Below, in pieces: positions 7,859-15,610 of a stretch of DNA of 22,718 bases. Source of the DNA: Spirochaetia bacterium. Lineage in GTDB: Bacteria; Spirochaetota; Spirochaetia; Treponematales; Treponemataceae. Location: contig CAAGGF010000124.1 of the NCBI GenBank assembly GCA_900769325.1, positions 1-22,718 on the forward strand, in the 5' to 3' direction. Position 1 is the first letter of the stretch, and every line of letters starts with the position of its first letter. Made by a program: the position numbers and the translations under genes. The notes below the pieces were generated by a model. The model did not search any database, had not been told where the DNA came from, and was given only the letters and a program-made list of their open reading frames with translations.

Positions 7859-9127
7859 TTACTGATTATGCCACTTTTTGAAAATCAATGAAGTATTAAT
7901 TCCGGCAAAAGCAAAATTATTCGACATAACATATTCAGCATCGATTTTTCTGCCTTCGTCTTTAATATAATCAAGGTCGCCGCATTCAGGGTCAACATTT
8001 TTAAGGTTCAGTGTCGGGTGGAACCAGCCTTCATTCATCATATTAATTGTAAGCCATGCTTCTACAGCACCGCACGCCCCCAAAGTGTGACCGATGTAAG
8101 ATTTTGTAGATGAAATAGGAATTTTTCGCTTGAAAATTCTTTCTGTTGCCGTTGTTTCTGCAATATCGCCGTGATGAGTTGATGTTCCGTGAGCGTTTAC
8201 ATAAGCGATTTCATCCCCTGAAAGACCTGCACTGTCCAAAGCAAGACGCATACAGATTCCCATTGTTTCACTGTTTGGCGAAGTAATGTGAGTTCCATCC
8301 GTATTTGTACCGAATCCGACGATTTCTGCATAAATTTTAGCACCGCGTTTTACAGCGTGTTCCAAATCTTCAAGAATCAAAGTTCCGGCTCCTTCACCGA
8401 TTACAAGACCGTCTCTGTCTTTATCAAACGGACTTGGAGCAGTTTCAGGATGTTCATTTCTTACAGAAGTTGAACCGAGCTGGTCAAAAATTGCTGCATC
8501 CGGCGGACAAAGTTCTTCTGCACCACCTGCAATCATAATATCCTGAAGACCGTTTTCGATAGTTTCATAGGCATACCCAATTGACTGACTTCCAGAAGTG
8601 CACGCTTCGCTTGTAACAATCATTCGACCCTTTAACTGATATGTAACTTCGATATTTGCAGCACAAGTGTGAGGCATACATTTAATGTAAGTTGAAGAAT
8701 TTACCTTTGCAGTACAGCGGTCTTCCATTACAGAAGTCAATTCCTGAATCGAATCAAAAGAACCCATCGAAGAACCGTAAGCAACTCCAGTCCTTCCGTT
8801 TTTACATTCATCAACGATATCGTTTGTTTCAGGATTTAAAAGCCCCGCCATTTCTAACGCCATCTGAGTTGTGTGATAAGAAAGCAAAGCAACGCGACCC
8901 ATTCCGCGGATAAGTTTTCTTGGATACTTTGGAATTTCACCTTTTGCAGGACACGCAAGCTGAGTATTCATTCCGGCGATGTCATGCCATTCTTCCATAT
9001 TTTTAATGCAGTTTTTATACGATTTTAACTGAGCAAAAGCCTCTTCCCAATTCTGACCAAGACCGCTCATCATTCCAGCACCAGTAATAACGACACGACG
9101 CTTTCCATTTGGTTTTACAAAATTCAT
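7859..9127 (-). CDS. Beta-ketoacyl-ACP synthase, FabF family, ApeR-like
   Basis: Elongates an acyl chain on acyl carrier protein by decarboxylative condensation. The 422-residue thiolase-fold enzyme has the complete Cys-His-His set: Cys176 in SEACTSGSQ, His313 in VNAHGTSTHHGD and His347 in SYIGHTLGACGAVE. The early segment NCIKNMEEWHDIAGMNTQLA followed by RGMGRVALLS resembles ketosynthases of aryl-polyene-type clusters (NAVR-MPEW-GLNTRL) more than housekeeping FabF; this is from memory of the family. GAGGTT precedes ATG at 9127. It is third in a minus-strand set after the dehydratase and ketoreductase, separated from the latter by a GC-rich repeat. No acyl carrier protein gene lies nearby. 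A role in ordinary fatty acid synthesis remains possible. Confidence 0.9.
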   Translation of the reverse strand: MNFVKPNGKRRVVITGAGMMSGLGQNWEEAFAQLKSYKNCIKNMEEWHDIAGMNTQLACPAKGEIPKYPRKLIRGMGRVALLSYHTTQMALEMAGLLNPETNDIVDECKNGRTGVAYGSSMGSFDSIQELTSVMEDRCTAKVNSSTYIKCMPHTCAANIEVTYQLKGRMIVTSEACTSGSQSIGYAYETIENGLQDIMIAGGAEELCPPDAAIFDQLGSTSVRNEHPETAPSPFDKDRDGLVIGEGAGTLILEDLEHAVKRGAKIYAEIVGFGTNTDGTHITSPNSETMGICMRLALDSAGLSGDEIAYVNAHGTSTHHGDIAETTATERIFKRKIPISSTKSYIGHTLGACGAVEAWLTINMMNEGWFHPTLNLKNVDPECGDLDYIKDEGRKIDAEYVMSNNFAFAGINTSLIFKKWHNQ

Positions 9128-9149
9128 ATTTTAACCTCAATAATTTTCT

Positions 9150-9229
9150 TTTTTTGGGGGAAGTCTCCCCCTCGGCCGCACTTTGTTGCGTCCTACCCCC
9201 TCTAACGGGGACACCCCGTAACGCCCCGA
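9150..9229. repeat. GC-rich palindromic island between the fabG- and fabF-like genes
   Basis: About 80 bases that are far richer in G and C than their surroundings. It contains two hairpins: GGGGGA/TCCCCC (9156-9161 with 9166-9171) and ACGGGG/CCCCGT (9205-9210 with 9214-9219). It looks like a dispersed REP-type element inserted in the operon spacer. Neither hairpin is followed by T on the minus strand, so transcription into the fabF-like gene is not obviously stopped. An open frame across it reads as low-complexity RG-rich peptide and is not a gene. Confidence 0.6.
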
Positions 9230-9976
9230 TTAGCACATTCCGCCATCAACAGCGATTACCTGACGAGTAATATAAGAAGCACCTTCGCTCAAAAGGAAAA
9301 CGGCAACAGCACCGATTTCTTCAGGGCGTCCCATTCGATTCATCGGAATTGTGCTCATCATTGCTTCTTTTGCCTCTGGAATAATAGATGCAGTCATTTC
9401 TGTTTCTATTGCACCGGGAGCGATTACATTACAAGTTATATTTCTTCTTGCAAGTTCTACAGCGAGAGCTTTTGTTGCACCGATAATTCCGGCCTTTGAT
9501 GCAGAATAATTTGTCTGTCCACGGTTTCCGATTATTCCAGAAACAGAAGCCATCGTAATGATTCTTCCGCCGCACTTATTTTTTCTGCTTGCCATTGTAA
9601 GAACAAGCGGTTTTAAAACATTGTAAAAACTGTCAAGATTTGTGTGAATTACTTTATCCCAGTCGTCATCTTCAAGCCCTACAAAAGTATTGTCGCGCGT
9701 AATTCCTGCATTGTTGATGATTCCCCAAAGAATTCCGTGCTTTTGAGTTAATTCATCAAGTTTTGCCTTGCAGTCTTCTCTGTCTGAAATATTAAACTGA
9801 ATTAATTCGCCTTTTCCGCCTGCTTCTTCTACGAGGCGTAAAGTTTCTTCTGCCTTAGACTTGCTTCCATTATAGTGACAGATTACATAATAACCGGCTT
9901 TTGCCGCTTCAACAGCACATGAACGGCCAAGCCCGCCCGATGCACCTGTAATCAAAACTTTTTTGTCTTCGTTCAT
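9230..9976 (-). CDS. 3-oxoacyl-ACP reductase, FabG family (ApeQ-like position)
   Basis: NADPH-dependent reduction of 3-ketoacyl-ACP to 3-hydroxyacyl-ACP in the cytoplasm. The 248-residue short-chain dehydrogenase has the cofactor motif TGASGGLG (residues 10-17), NNAG at 88-91, and the catalytic set Asn113, Ser144, Tyr157 and Lys161 (YSASK), with the same Ser-Tyr spacing as E. coli FabG. GGGAGA lies 8 bases before ATG at 9976. It sits between the hotdog dehydratase and the ketosynthase, so the three genes encode the reduction, dehydration and condensation steps of one chain-building cycle. An enoyl reductase is not present in the window, which would fit a product that keeps its double bonds. 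Confidence 0.93.
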   Translation of the reverse strand: MNEDKKVLITGASGGLGRSCAVEAAKAGYYVICHYNGSKSKAEETLRLVEEAGGKGELIQFNISDREDCKAKLDELTQKHGILWGIINNAGITRDNTFVGLEDDDWDKVIHTNLDSFYNVLKPLVLTMASRKNKCGGRIITMASVSGIIGNRGQTNYSASKAGIIGATKALAVELARRNITCNVIAPGAIETEMTASIIPEAKEAMMSTIPMNRMGRPEEIGAVAVFLLSEGASYITRQVIAVDGGMC

Positions 9977-10009
9977 AAAATATCTCCCAATAGATAAAAT
10001 AAATTCGGT

Positions 10010-10510
10010 TTATTGCGAAAACATTTTCATCATGTCTTCGGTTTCCATTACAGTGATTTTTGCAGTTACCACAGGGCTTTCGTCACCCGGTTTTTCAAAA
10101 AGAGAACACAAATACCTGTAAGTATGAGTTTCTTCATCACGGTAATCTTCTGCAATTTTCATTTGACAAGTTGAATTGTTTTTTAAAAATCCAACAGAAG
10201 CCTTGAAATCTACGACGCTTAAAATCATTCCCGGAAGAGGAAGTCGGCCTTTTATCTTGTTTGTAATTCCGGTAAGTGCAGAAATTCCCTGAGCCATAAG
10301 TTCAAAACCTGCCCAAGTCGGAACACCGTCAAATTCTTCTTCATAAAAAATACAGTCTTTTGTAATATCGTATTCGCTGGTAATTGTATGATTGTTTACA
10401 TCGTGCTGAGTTACTCGTGTGAGCAAAAACATCTTTCCTTTGTGCGGAAGATAATTGATTAGTTCATCATGATCAATGAACTGAGACACTTCTTTTGGTT
10501 CTACAGACAT
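10010..10510 (-). CDS. Hotdog-fold 3-hydroxyacyl-ACP dehydratase, ApeP-like
   Basis: 166 residues with the two expected active-site positions of a FabZ-type hotdog dehydratase: His23 in LPHKGKMFLL and Glu70 in WAGFELMAQGISALTG. Family members remove water from 3-hydroxyacyl-ACP. The motif around Glu70 is closer, by eye, to ApeP of aryl-polyene clusters than to FabZ or FabA. GGGA lies 7 bases before the ATG at 10510. The order dehydratase, ketoreductase, ketosynthase matches apeP-apeQ-apeR. A candidate small RNA lies about 200 bases upstream on the same strand. Confidence 0.8.
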   Translation of the reverse strand: MSVEPKEVSQFIDHDELINYLPHKGKMFLLTRVTQHDVNNHTITSEYDITKDCIFYEEEFDGVPTWAGFELMAQGISALTGITNKIKGRLPLPGMILSVVDFKASVGFLKNNSTCQMKIAEDYRDEETHTYRYLCSLFEKPGDESPVVTAKITVMETEDMMKMFSQ

Positions 10511-10709
10511 TAAAAAATCCCATAAAAGCCTGAACTGACTTTTTACATTCTAAATTAAAAACTGCAACGCAGCATTAAAAACAGACACCTTTAAAATTTT
10601 AAGATTTCTGTAAATTAATGTTTAATTGTAAATTTTAATTAATAATTTGTAAAGTGCAAAATTAGCAGGCAAAGCCCATTCATAAAACTTAAAAAAATTA
10701 TCCGGGCAT

Positions 10710-10809
10710 AAAAAAAGGGTGGTGACCGAACGAAAAAAATAAATCCAGCCACCACCCCGTCCAACAAAGTTGGACATCGGAGAGAGTTTATCAGCTTATT
10801 TACAAGCTG
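10710..10809 (-). ncRNA. Candidate small RNA, about 100 bases
   Basis: The 442-base interval between the dehydratase gene and radA holds this structured unit. Minus strand, in order: hairpin TCAGCTT/AAGCTGA (10810-10804 with 10797-10791, loop GUAAAU), an unpaired CU-rich stretch with CUCUCUCC, hairpin GTCCAAC/GTTGGAC (10775-10769 with 10765-10759, loop UUU), and a terminator stem GGGTGGTG/CACCACCC (10757-10750 with 10724-10717) followed by seven U. A near-consensus promoter stands directly upstream. The CU-rich stretch could pair with GGAGAG-type ribosome sites. It is not tmRNA, SRP RNA or 6S by size and motifs. It could instead be a leader attenuator for the downstream fatty-acid genes. Confidence 0.65.
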
Positions 10810-10814
10810 ACTAT

Positions 10815-10844
10815 ACTATATCATACAGGCACAAAAACTGTCAA
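10815..10844 (-). promoter_or_regulatory. Promoter of the candidate small RNA
   Basis: Minus-strand TTGACA (10844-10839), an 18-base spacer and TATAGT (10820-10815). This is the only perfect -35 hexamer I found paired with a good -10 box in the window. The predicted start is near 10808-10810. Confidence 0.7.
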
Positions 10845-10952
10845 TATGTATTTTAAAAATTTTTAGAATTTTTAATAAATTTATGTTAGAAATCACGATT
10901 TTTTTTGTTTTAATTTTTCGTTTTATCATATATATTTACAGACGGAGGAATT

Positions 10953-12308
10953 ATGGCAAAAAAAAATTGTGTATTTAAATGTTCATCGTGCGGATATACA
11001 CAACCTAAATGGCTTGGACGATGCCCGGAATGCGGAGAATGGAACACACTTGAAGAATGCATTATCGATTCAAATGCAGTTACACCCGGCGGACGAGGTT
11101 CTTCAGTTCAGGAAAAAATAAAACCAGTTCCTTTAAATTCAATAAAATCAGAAAATTTCAACAGAATTTACACAGGCATAGACGAATTTGACAGAGTTCT
11201 TGGAGGCGGAAGTACAAAACGATCGGCAATTCTTCTTGGAGGAGAACCCGGAATCGGAAAATCTACTCTTTTAATTCAGACTGCATGTTCAATAATCAAA
11301 AAAAATCCTTCACTCGCCGGTAAAATTTTATACATTTCCGGGGAAGAATCCGGGGCACAAATAAAAGAACGCGCTCAAAGGCTCAATCTTTGCACGGACG
11401 GAATCGAACTTTTATGCACAATGCGATTAGAAGACATTCTCGATGCACTTGACGCTTTAAATCCAATTTTCGTAATCGTAGATTCAATTCAGACAGTCTA
11501 TTCAGTTGATGCAGGCACAATTCCTGGAACTATAAGCCAGTTAAAATTCTGCTCAAACGAACTTATAACCTGGGTAAAATCACGCGATTCAGTTTTAGTA
11601 ATGACCGCTCATGTTACAAAAGAAGGAACTATCGCAGGACCTAAAACGCTTGAACACATGGTCGACACAGTAATCAATTTTGAAAAAAACAGCGACGATG
11701 TAAGATTTCTTCACTGCCAGAAAAACAGATTCGGTTCTATAGACGAACTTGGAATTTTCAATATGACGGAAAACGGACTTGAAACGGTTTTAAATCCTAG
11801 CACAATGTTTTTAACAGAACGAAAAGAAACGCAACCCGCCGGAGTATGCTGTGCTTCAGTTTTTGAAGGAAACAGGGTTTTTCTTGTAGAAATTCAGGCA
11901 CTGACGGCACCGGCAAAATCTTCTGTTTCACGCGTTTACAGCGAAAAAATCGATTCTGCTCGCGTTTCGCGGATTTCTGCAATTCTTGAAAAAAGATGCG
12001 CCGTTCATTTTTACGGTCAGGACATTTATGTAAATGTTGCAGGCGGAATAAAACTTTCTGAAAGTGCAATAGACGGAGCACTCGCCATGGCAATTTATTC
12101 AGCACAAACCGAAAAACCGCTTCCTTCCGGCACCTGCATAATCGGAGAACTAAGCCTTGCCGGAGAACTAAGACCGGTTCCAAAAATCAAACAGCGTGTA
12201 AAAACAGCAGAAAGCCTTGGTTTTACGCACATTTTTGCCCCGGAACAAACTGAAGGTGCTTCAGAAATCAAAACGATTTCCCAACTCATAAAAACCGCCG
12301 TCAGTTAA
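10953..12308 (+). CDS. radA: DNA repair protein RadA (Sms)
   Basis: RecA-related ATPase that promotes branch migration and processing of recombination intermediates. The 451-residue protein has a four-cysteine zinc finger (Cys10, Cys13, Cys24, Cys27), Walker A GGEPGIGKST at 96-105, Walker B FVIVDS at 173-178, the RadA-specific KNRFGS at 257-262, and a C-terminal Lon-protease-like domain (about 300-450) that lacks proteolytic function in this family. GGAGG lies 6 bases before ATG at 10953. It is transcribed alone, divergent from the candidate small RNA and convergent with the DUF1846 gene, with 11 bases between stops. Confidence 0.97.
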   Translation: MAKKNCVFKCSSCGYTQPKWLGRCPECGEWNTLEECIIDSNAVTPGGRGSSVQEKIKPVPLNSIKSENFNRIYTGIDEFDRVLGGGSTKRSAILLGGEPGIGKSTLLIQTACSIIKKNPSLAGKILYISGEESGAQIKERAQRLNLCTDGIELLCTMRLEDILDALDALNPIFVIVDSIQTVYSVDAGTIPGTISQLKFCSNELITWVKSRDSVLVMTAHVTKEGTIAGPKTLEHMVDTVINFEKNSDDVRFLHCQKNRFGSIDELGIFNMTENGLETVLNPSTMFLTERKETQPAGVCCASVFEGNRVFLVEIQALTAPAKSSVSRVYSEKIDSARVSRISAILEKRCAVHFYGQDIYVNVAGGIKLSESAIDGALAMAIYSAQTEKPLPSGTCIIGELSLAGELRPVPKIKQRVKTAESLGFTHIFAPEQTEGASEIKTISQLIKTAVS

Positions 12309-12319
12309 TTTTTTAATTG

Positions 12320-13795
12320 CTATAGACTCTTTGACTTTTTGCGGACAGGTTCGCTTGTAACATCAACGCCAAGTTTTTTAAAAATCTTTTTGTCGACTTC
12401 ACTAAGCATAACAGTTGTATGAACCTGACAGCCTGCAAGTTTTGGAAGCTGCTCAAGTGCACGGCGGCAATTTTCATCGGTGATTGAAAGCATTGCAAGT
12501 GCAACAAGAACCTCGTCTGTATGAAGGCGTGGATTATTTCCGCGAAGATAAGAAACCTTCATCTTTTGAATAGGTTCTATCATATTTTTTGGAATGAGTT
12601 TTACTTTGTGGTCGATATTTGCAAGATATTTTGTGGCATTTAAAAGAAGTGCTGCACTTGTTCCGAGTAAATCTGAAGTTTCTGAAGTGATTATAGTTCC
12701 GTCTTCTAATTCAATTGCTGCAGTCGGAATTTCAGGATTTTTTGAACGCTGTTTTGCAGCCTCAATAACTTTCCTGTCAGCAGTTGTGATTTTTGCCTGC
12801 TGCATTAGAAGTTCAATTTTTAAAACTTCGTCTTCAGTTCCGTTTCCTTCCGCAAGATTATTTAAAGCAGCGTAATATCGTCTGATAATTTCCTGTTTGG
12901 AAGCAGAACAGCATGCATCATCGTCAAAAATACAGTAACCTGCCATATTTACACCCATATCTGTAGGCGACTTGTATGGATTTGTTCCGTAAATTCCTTT
13001 AAAAATTGCATCGAGAACCGGAAAAATTTCGATATCGCGGTTGTAGTTTACAGTCGTTTTTCCGTACGCTTCAAGATGCCACGGATCAATCATATTTACA
13101 TCGTTTAAATCTGCGGTTGCTGCTTCATAAGCGATATTTACAGGGTGCTTTAACGGCAAATTCCAGATTGGAAATGTTTCAAATTTTGCATAACCGGCCT
13201 TTATTCCGTGCTTGTTGTCGTGATAAAGCTGACTTAAACATGTTGCCATTTTTCCAGAACCAGGTCCTGGAGCAGTAATTACGACAAGAGGACGAGTTGT
13301 TTCGATGTAGTCATTTTTTCCGTAGCCGTCGTCGCTGCATATTAACGGAACATTTGACGGATAACCGGAAATAGTATAATGAACATAAGTTTTTATTTTT
13401 AATTTTTTTAATTTTTTCCTGAAAATGTCGGCCGCATTCTGACCTTGATAATGAGTTATACAGACACTTCCCACCATAAGACCACGCTTTTGAAATTCAT
13501 CACGAAGCCGAAGAACATCCATATCGTAAGTAATGCCTAAATCCCCGCGGACTTTATTTTTTTCGATGTCGACTGCACTGATTACAATGACAATTTCTGC
13601 ACAATCTGAAAGCTGCATGAGCATTTTAAGCTTACTGTCAGGCTGAAAACCTGGAAGAACACGGGATGCGTGAAAATCATCAAAAAGCTTTCCACCAAAT
13701 TCAAGATAAAGTTTATCCCCAAATTTTTGAATCCGCTCTTTTATGTGTTCAGACTGAATTTTTAAATATTTGTCATTATCAAAACCGTATTTCAT
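12320..13795 (-). CDS. DUF1846 (UPF0371) family protein
   Basis: 491 residues, recognisable from KYGFDNDKYLKIQSEHI at the N-terminus, EFGGKLFDDFHASRVLPGF, and the nucleotide-binding-like loop ITAPGPGSGKMATCLSQLY about a third of the way in. The family is widespread in bacteria and structurally solved in part, but I know no firmly established function; the GPGSGK loop suggests nucleotide or phosphate binding. The frame stays open 8 codons further upstream, but ATG at 13795 fits the family start and sits one base after the predicted transcription start, with no Shine-Dalgarno. It converges on radA. Confidence 0.92.
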   Translation of the reverse strand: MKYGFDNDKYLKIQSEHIKERIQKFGDKLYLEFGGKLFDDFHASRVLPGFQPDSKLKMLMQLSDCAEIVIVISAVDIEKNKVRGDLGITYDMDVLRLRDEFQKRGLMVGSVCITHYQGQNAADIFRKKLKKLKIKTYVHYTISGYPSNVPLICSDDGYGKNDYIETTRPLVVITAPGPGSGKMATCLSQLYHDNKHGIKAGYAKFETFPIWNLPLKHPVNIAYEAATADLNDVNMIDPWHLEAYGKTTVNYNRDIEIFPVLDAIFKGIYGTNPYKSPTDMGVNMAGYCIFDDDACCSASKQEIIRRYYAALNNLAEGNGTEDEVLKIELLMQQAKITTADRKVIEAAKQRSKNPEIPTAAIELEDGTIITSETSDLLGTSAALLLNATKYLANIDHKVKLIPKNMIEPIQKMKVSYLRGNNPRLHTDEVLVALAMLSITDENCRRALEQLPKLAGCQVHTTVMLSEVDKKIFKKLGVDVTSEPVRKKSKSL

Positions 13796-13802
13796 AACGA
13801 AA

Positions 13803-13832
13803 ATTATATCATTTTTCAATGTTATTCTGCAA
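13803..13832 (-). promoter_or_regulatory. Predicted promoter of the DUF1846 gene
   Basis: Minus-strand TTGCAG (13832-13827), an 18-base spacer and a perfect TATAAT (13808-13803). The predicted start is 13796, one base before the ATG. Confidence 0.6.
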
Positions 13833-13892
13833 GAATGGAATTTCAGTTTTTTAAGTTCGAAGACAGTTTGAATTTTTTGATGACAGAATTAT

Positions 13893-14094
13893 GGAACCAC
13901 TGATTAATTAAGCGTATTTTTTTCTAATTCCTTCCTTGAAGTTTTTTTTAATTTTTGGGAAGGAATTTCTCCCTGCGTGTTTTTCTCTTTAAATTGCTAT
14001 GTTCGAGGTCGCTGAATGTAAGTTGTTATTCCATATCTAGAATTTTAACATATTGAATCTGTTTTGGGAATTCATGGAATTAATCAGTGTTTCC
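13893..14094. repeat. MITE-like element with terminal inverted repeats
   Basis: In the 363-base gap between the DUF1846 start and trkA, GGAACCACTGATTAATT at 13893-13909 is the reverse complement of 14078-14094 in 16 of 17 positions. The 202-base interval contains a nested perfect 10-bp inverted repeat, AATTCCTTCC/GGAAGGAATT (13926-13935 with 13958-13967), and no reading frame of note. Short size, long terminal inverted repeats and lack of coding capacity fit a non-autonomous miniature element. I see no clear target duplication, so this remains a structural call. Confidence 0.55.
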
Positions 14095-14138
14095 TTAAAT
14101 CTTTCATATTTCCTTAAAAACACTTACATTTCCTTGAA
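14090..14138 (+). repeat. Three direct TTTCCTT repeats upstream of trkA
   Basis: TTTCCTTAAA at 14090 and 14109 and TTTCCTTGAA at 14129 are spaced 19 and 20 bases apart, close to two helical turns. The third copy lies between the -35 and -10 boxes of trkA. The layout suggests an operator for cooperative protein binding; the regulator is unknown. Confidence 0.5.
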
Positions 14139-14151
14139 TTTCTTCTATAAT
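14123..14151 (+). promoter_or_regulatory. Predicted trkA promoter
   Basis: CTTACA at 14123-14128, a 17-base spacer and a perfect TATAAT at 14146-14151. The predicted start is 14158, one base before the trkA ATG. Confidence 0.65.
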
Positions 14152-14158
14152 AAAAGAC

Positions 14159-15592
14159 ATGAAAATTGTAATTGTTGGTGCAGGTTTTACAGGACTTCAG
14201 CTTGCCCGCCTTTTAATTCGTGAAGACAACGATGTAACTTTGATAGACAACAACGATGACGCTACGATAAATGTTTCAAATTCGCTTGACTGTGAACTTC
14301 TCATCGCAGACGGGAACAATCTTGAAACGCTTGAAAAAGTCGGGATTGCAAAAGCTGATGCTTTAATTTGCGTTACACAAAGCGATGAAGTCAACATGAT
14401 AACCTGCTCTCTTGTAGATGCGGTTTATCCTTCAGTTTTAAAAATTGCAAGAGTAAGAAATTATGCGTATTACATAAATTCTGCGAATGTAACTCAAAGC
14501 CATGCAACAACTTTTTCCGGAAACCACAGGCCTTTGTACGGAATCGATTTTATGATTCACCCGGATGTCGAAGCCGCAGACGCAATTGTAAAAGCAGTTG
14601 AAAACGGTGCTATCGGAAATGTAGTTTCATTCGGAAACTCAAACATGCAGATAATTCAAGTTCAAATTGCAGCCGACAGCGTTTTTGCCGGTCGGAAACT
14701 TATGGATGTCAGAACTTTAACTTCAACGCCTTTTTTAATCACTTATGTTGAAAAAGACGGAAACACAAGCCTTGCAGACGGAAACACGGTTTTAGAAAGC
14801 GGCTGTACTGTCGGAATTCTTTTAAATAAAGAAAACTACAAAGAAATTCTTTCACTGTGCGGTTCAAAAAAGAAAGATTTCAAAAAAATCGTCATTGTCG
14901 GAGCTGGAAGAATCGGTTCGCTGATTGCAGAAAAAATAATCGAACCAAAAAAGAAAAATCACCTGAATTTCTTCGGGAATAAAACTTTAACTCATTCTCA
15001 GGATGTCGTAATAATCGATTCAAACGAACAGCTTGCTCAGGCAGCACACGCAAAATTTCCTTCGGCACGAGTTTTTACGGCAGATGCAACTGACGAGACT
15101 TTCCTCACCGATGAAGGCCTTACAAAATTCGACCTTGCAATCTGTGCAACTCACAATCACGAACTTAATATGGTTATGGCAGCCTATCTTGAATCAATGG
15201 GAGTTTCTGCGTCAATCAGCCTCGTTTCAACTTCAACTTTAGTACCAATTGCAATAAAACTCGGCGTAGATGTTGCAGTTCCTTTAAAAGATGTAATTGT
15301 CGATTCGATTATGAGCCATCTAAGGGGAAACGCAGTAAAAGAAGTTCATACAATTTCAAATTCAGAATTAGAAATAATCGAATGTGTTATTCCAAAAGAT
15401 TCAAAAATCATCGGGAAAACAGTAAAAGACATTGCAGATTCTTCAAAATTTCTTGTTCTCCTTGTAAAGCGAAACGGTGCAGACGAATACGAAATTGCAG
15501 GCGGAAACACTTCCTTCAATGAAAACGACCAGCTTGTTCTTACCTCGTATTCAGACTTCAGTAAAAGCGTTCTGGAATTTTTTGGAAACTAA
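14159..15592 (+). CDS. trkA: Trk potassium uptake regulatory subunit TrkA
   Basis: Peripheral cytoplasmic subunit that gates the TrkH channel in response to bound nucleotides. The 477 residues form two tandem RCK units, each with a Rossmann domain and a TrkA-C domain: the first begins KIVIVGAGFTG (GxGxxG near residue 7), the second KIVIVGAGRIG (near residue 248). The C-terminal TrkA-C segment reads SKIIGKTVKDIADSSKFLVL. Length matches the two-unit TrkA form, 458 residues in E. coli. There is no Shine-Dalgarno; ATG lies one base after the predicted start. trkH follows after 18 bases, so the pair is an operon preceded by three direct repeats and a palindromic element. Confidence 0.95.
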   Translation: MKIVIVGAGFTGLQLARLLIREDNDVTLIDNNDDATINVSNSLDCELLIADGNNLETLEKVGIAKADALICVTQSDEVNMITCSLVDAVYPSVLKIARVRNYAYYINSANVTQSHATTFSGNHRPLYGIDFMIHPDVEAADAIVKAVENGAIGNVVSFGNSNMQIIQVQIAADSVFAGRKLMDVRTLTSTPFLITYVEKDGNTSLADGNTVLESGCTVGILLNKENYKEILSLCGSKKKDFKKIVIVGAGRIGSLIAEKIIEPKKKNHLNFFGNKTLTHSQDVVIIDSNEQLAQAAHAKFPSARVFTADATDETFLTDEGLTKFDLAICATHNHELNMVMAAYLESMGVSASISLVSTSTLVPIAIKLGVDVAVPLKDVIVDSIMSHLRGNAVKEVHTISNSELEIIECVIPKDSKIIGKTVKDIADSSKFLVLLVKRNGADEYEIAGGNTSFNENDQLVLTSYSDFSKSVLEFFGN

Positions 15593-15610
15593 CGGATTTT
15601 GGAGCGTAAA

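Noticed and set aside
9015..9236. 73-residue open frame overlapping the fabF-like start and the spacer
   Set aside because: It is produced by the GC-rich repeat and runs antisense-frame into the fabF-like gene; composition is not protein-like.
10759..10810. Possible ANTAR target (two hairpins, one with a 6-base loop) in the candidate small RNA
   Set aside because: The first hairpin has a hexaloop GUAAAU, but it lacks the A1 and G4 expected of ANTAR targets, and the second hairpin has a 3-base loop.
13926..13967. Nested 10-bp inverted repeat as a terminator for an upstream gene
   Set aside because: No T-run follows on either strand and no gene ends nearby; it is better explained as part of the palindromic element.
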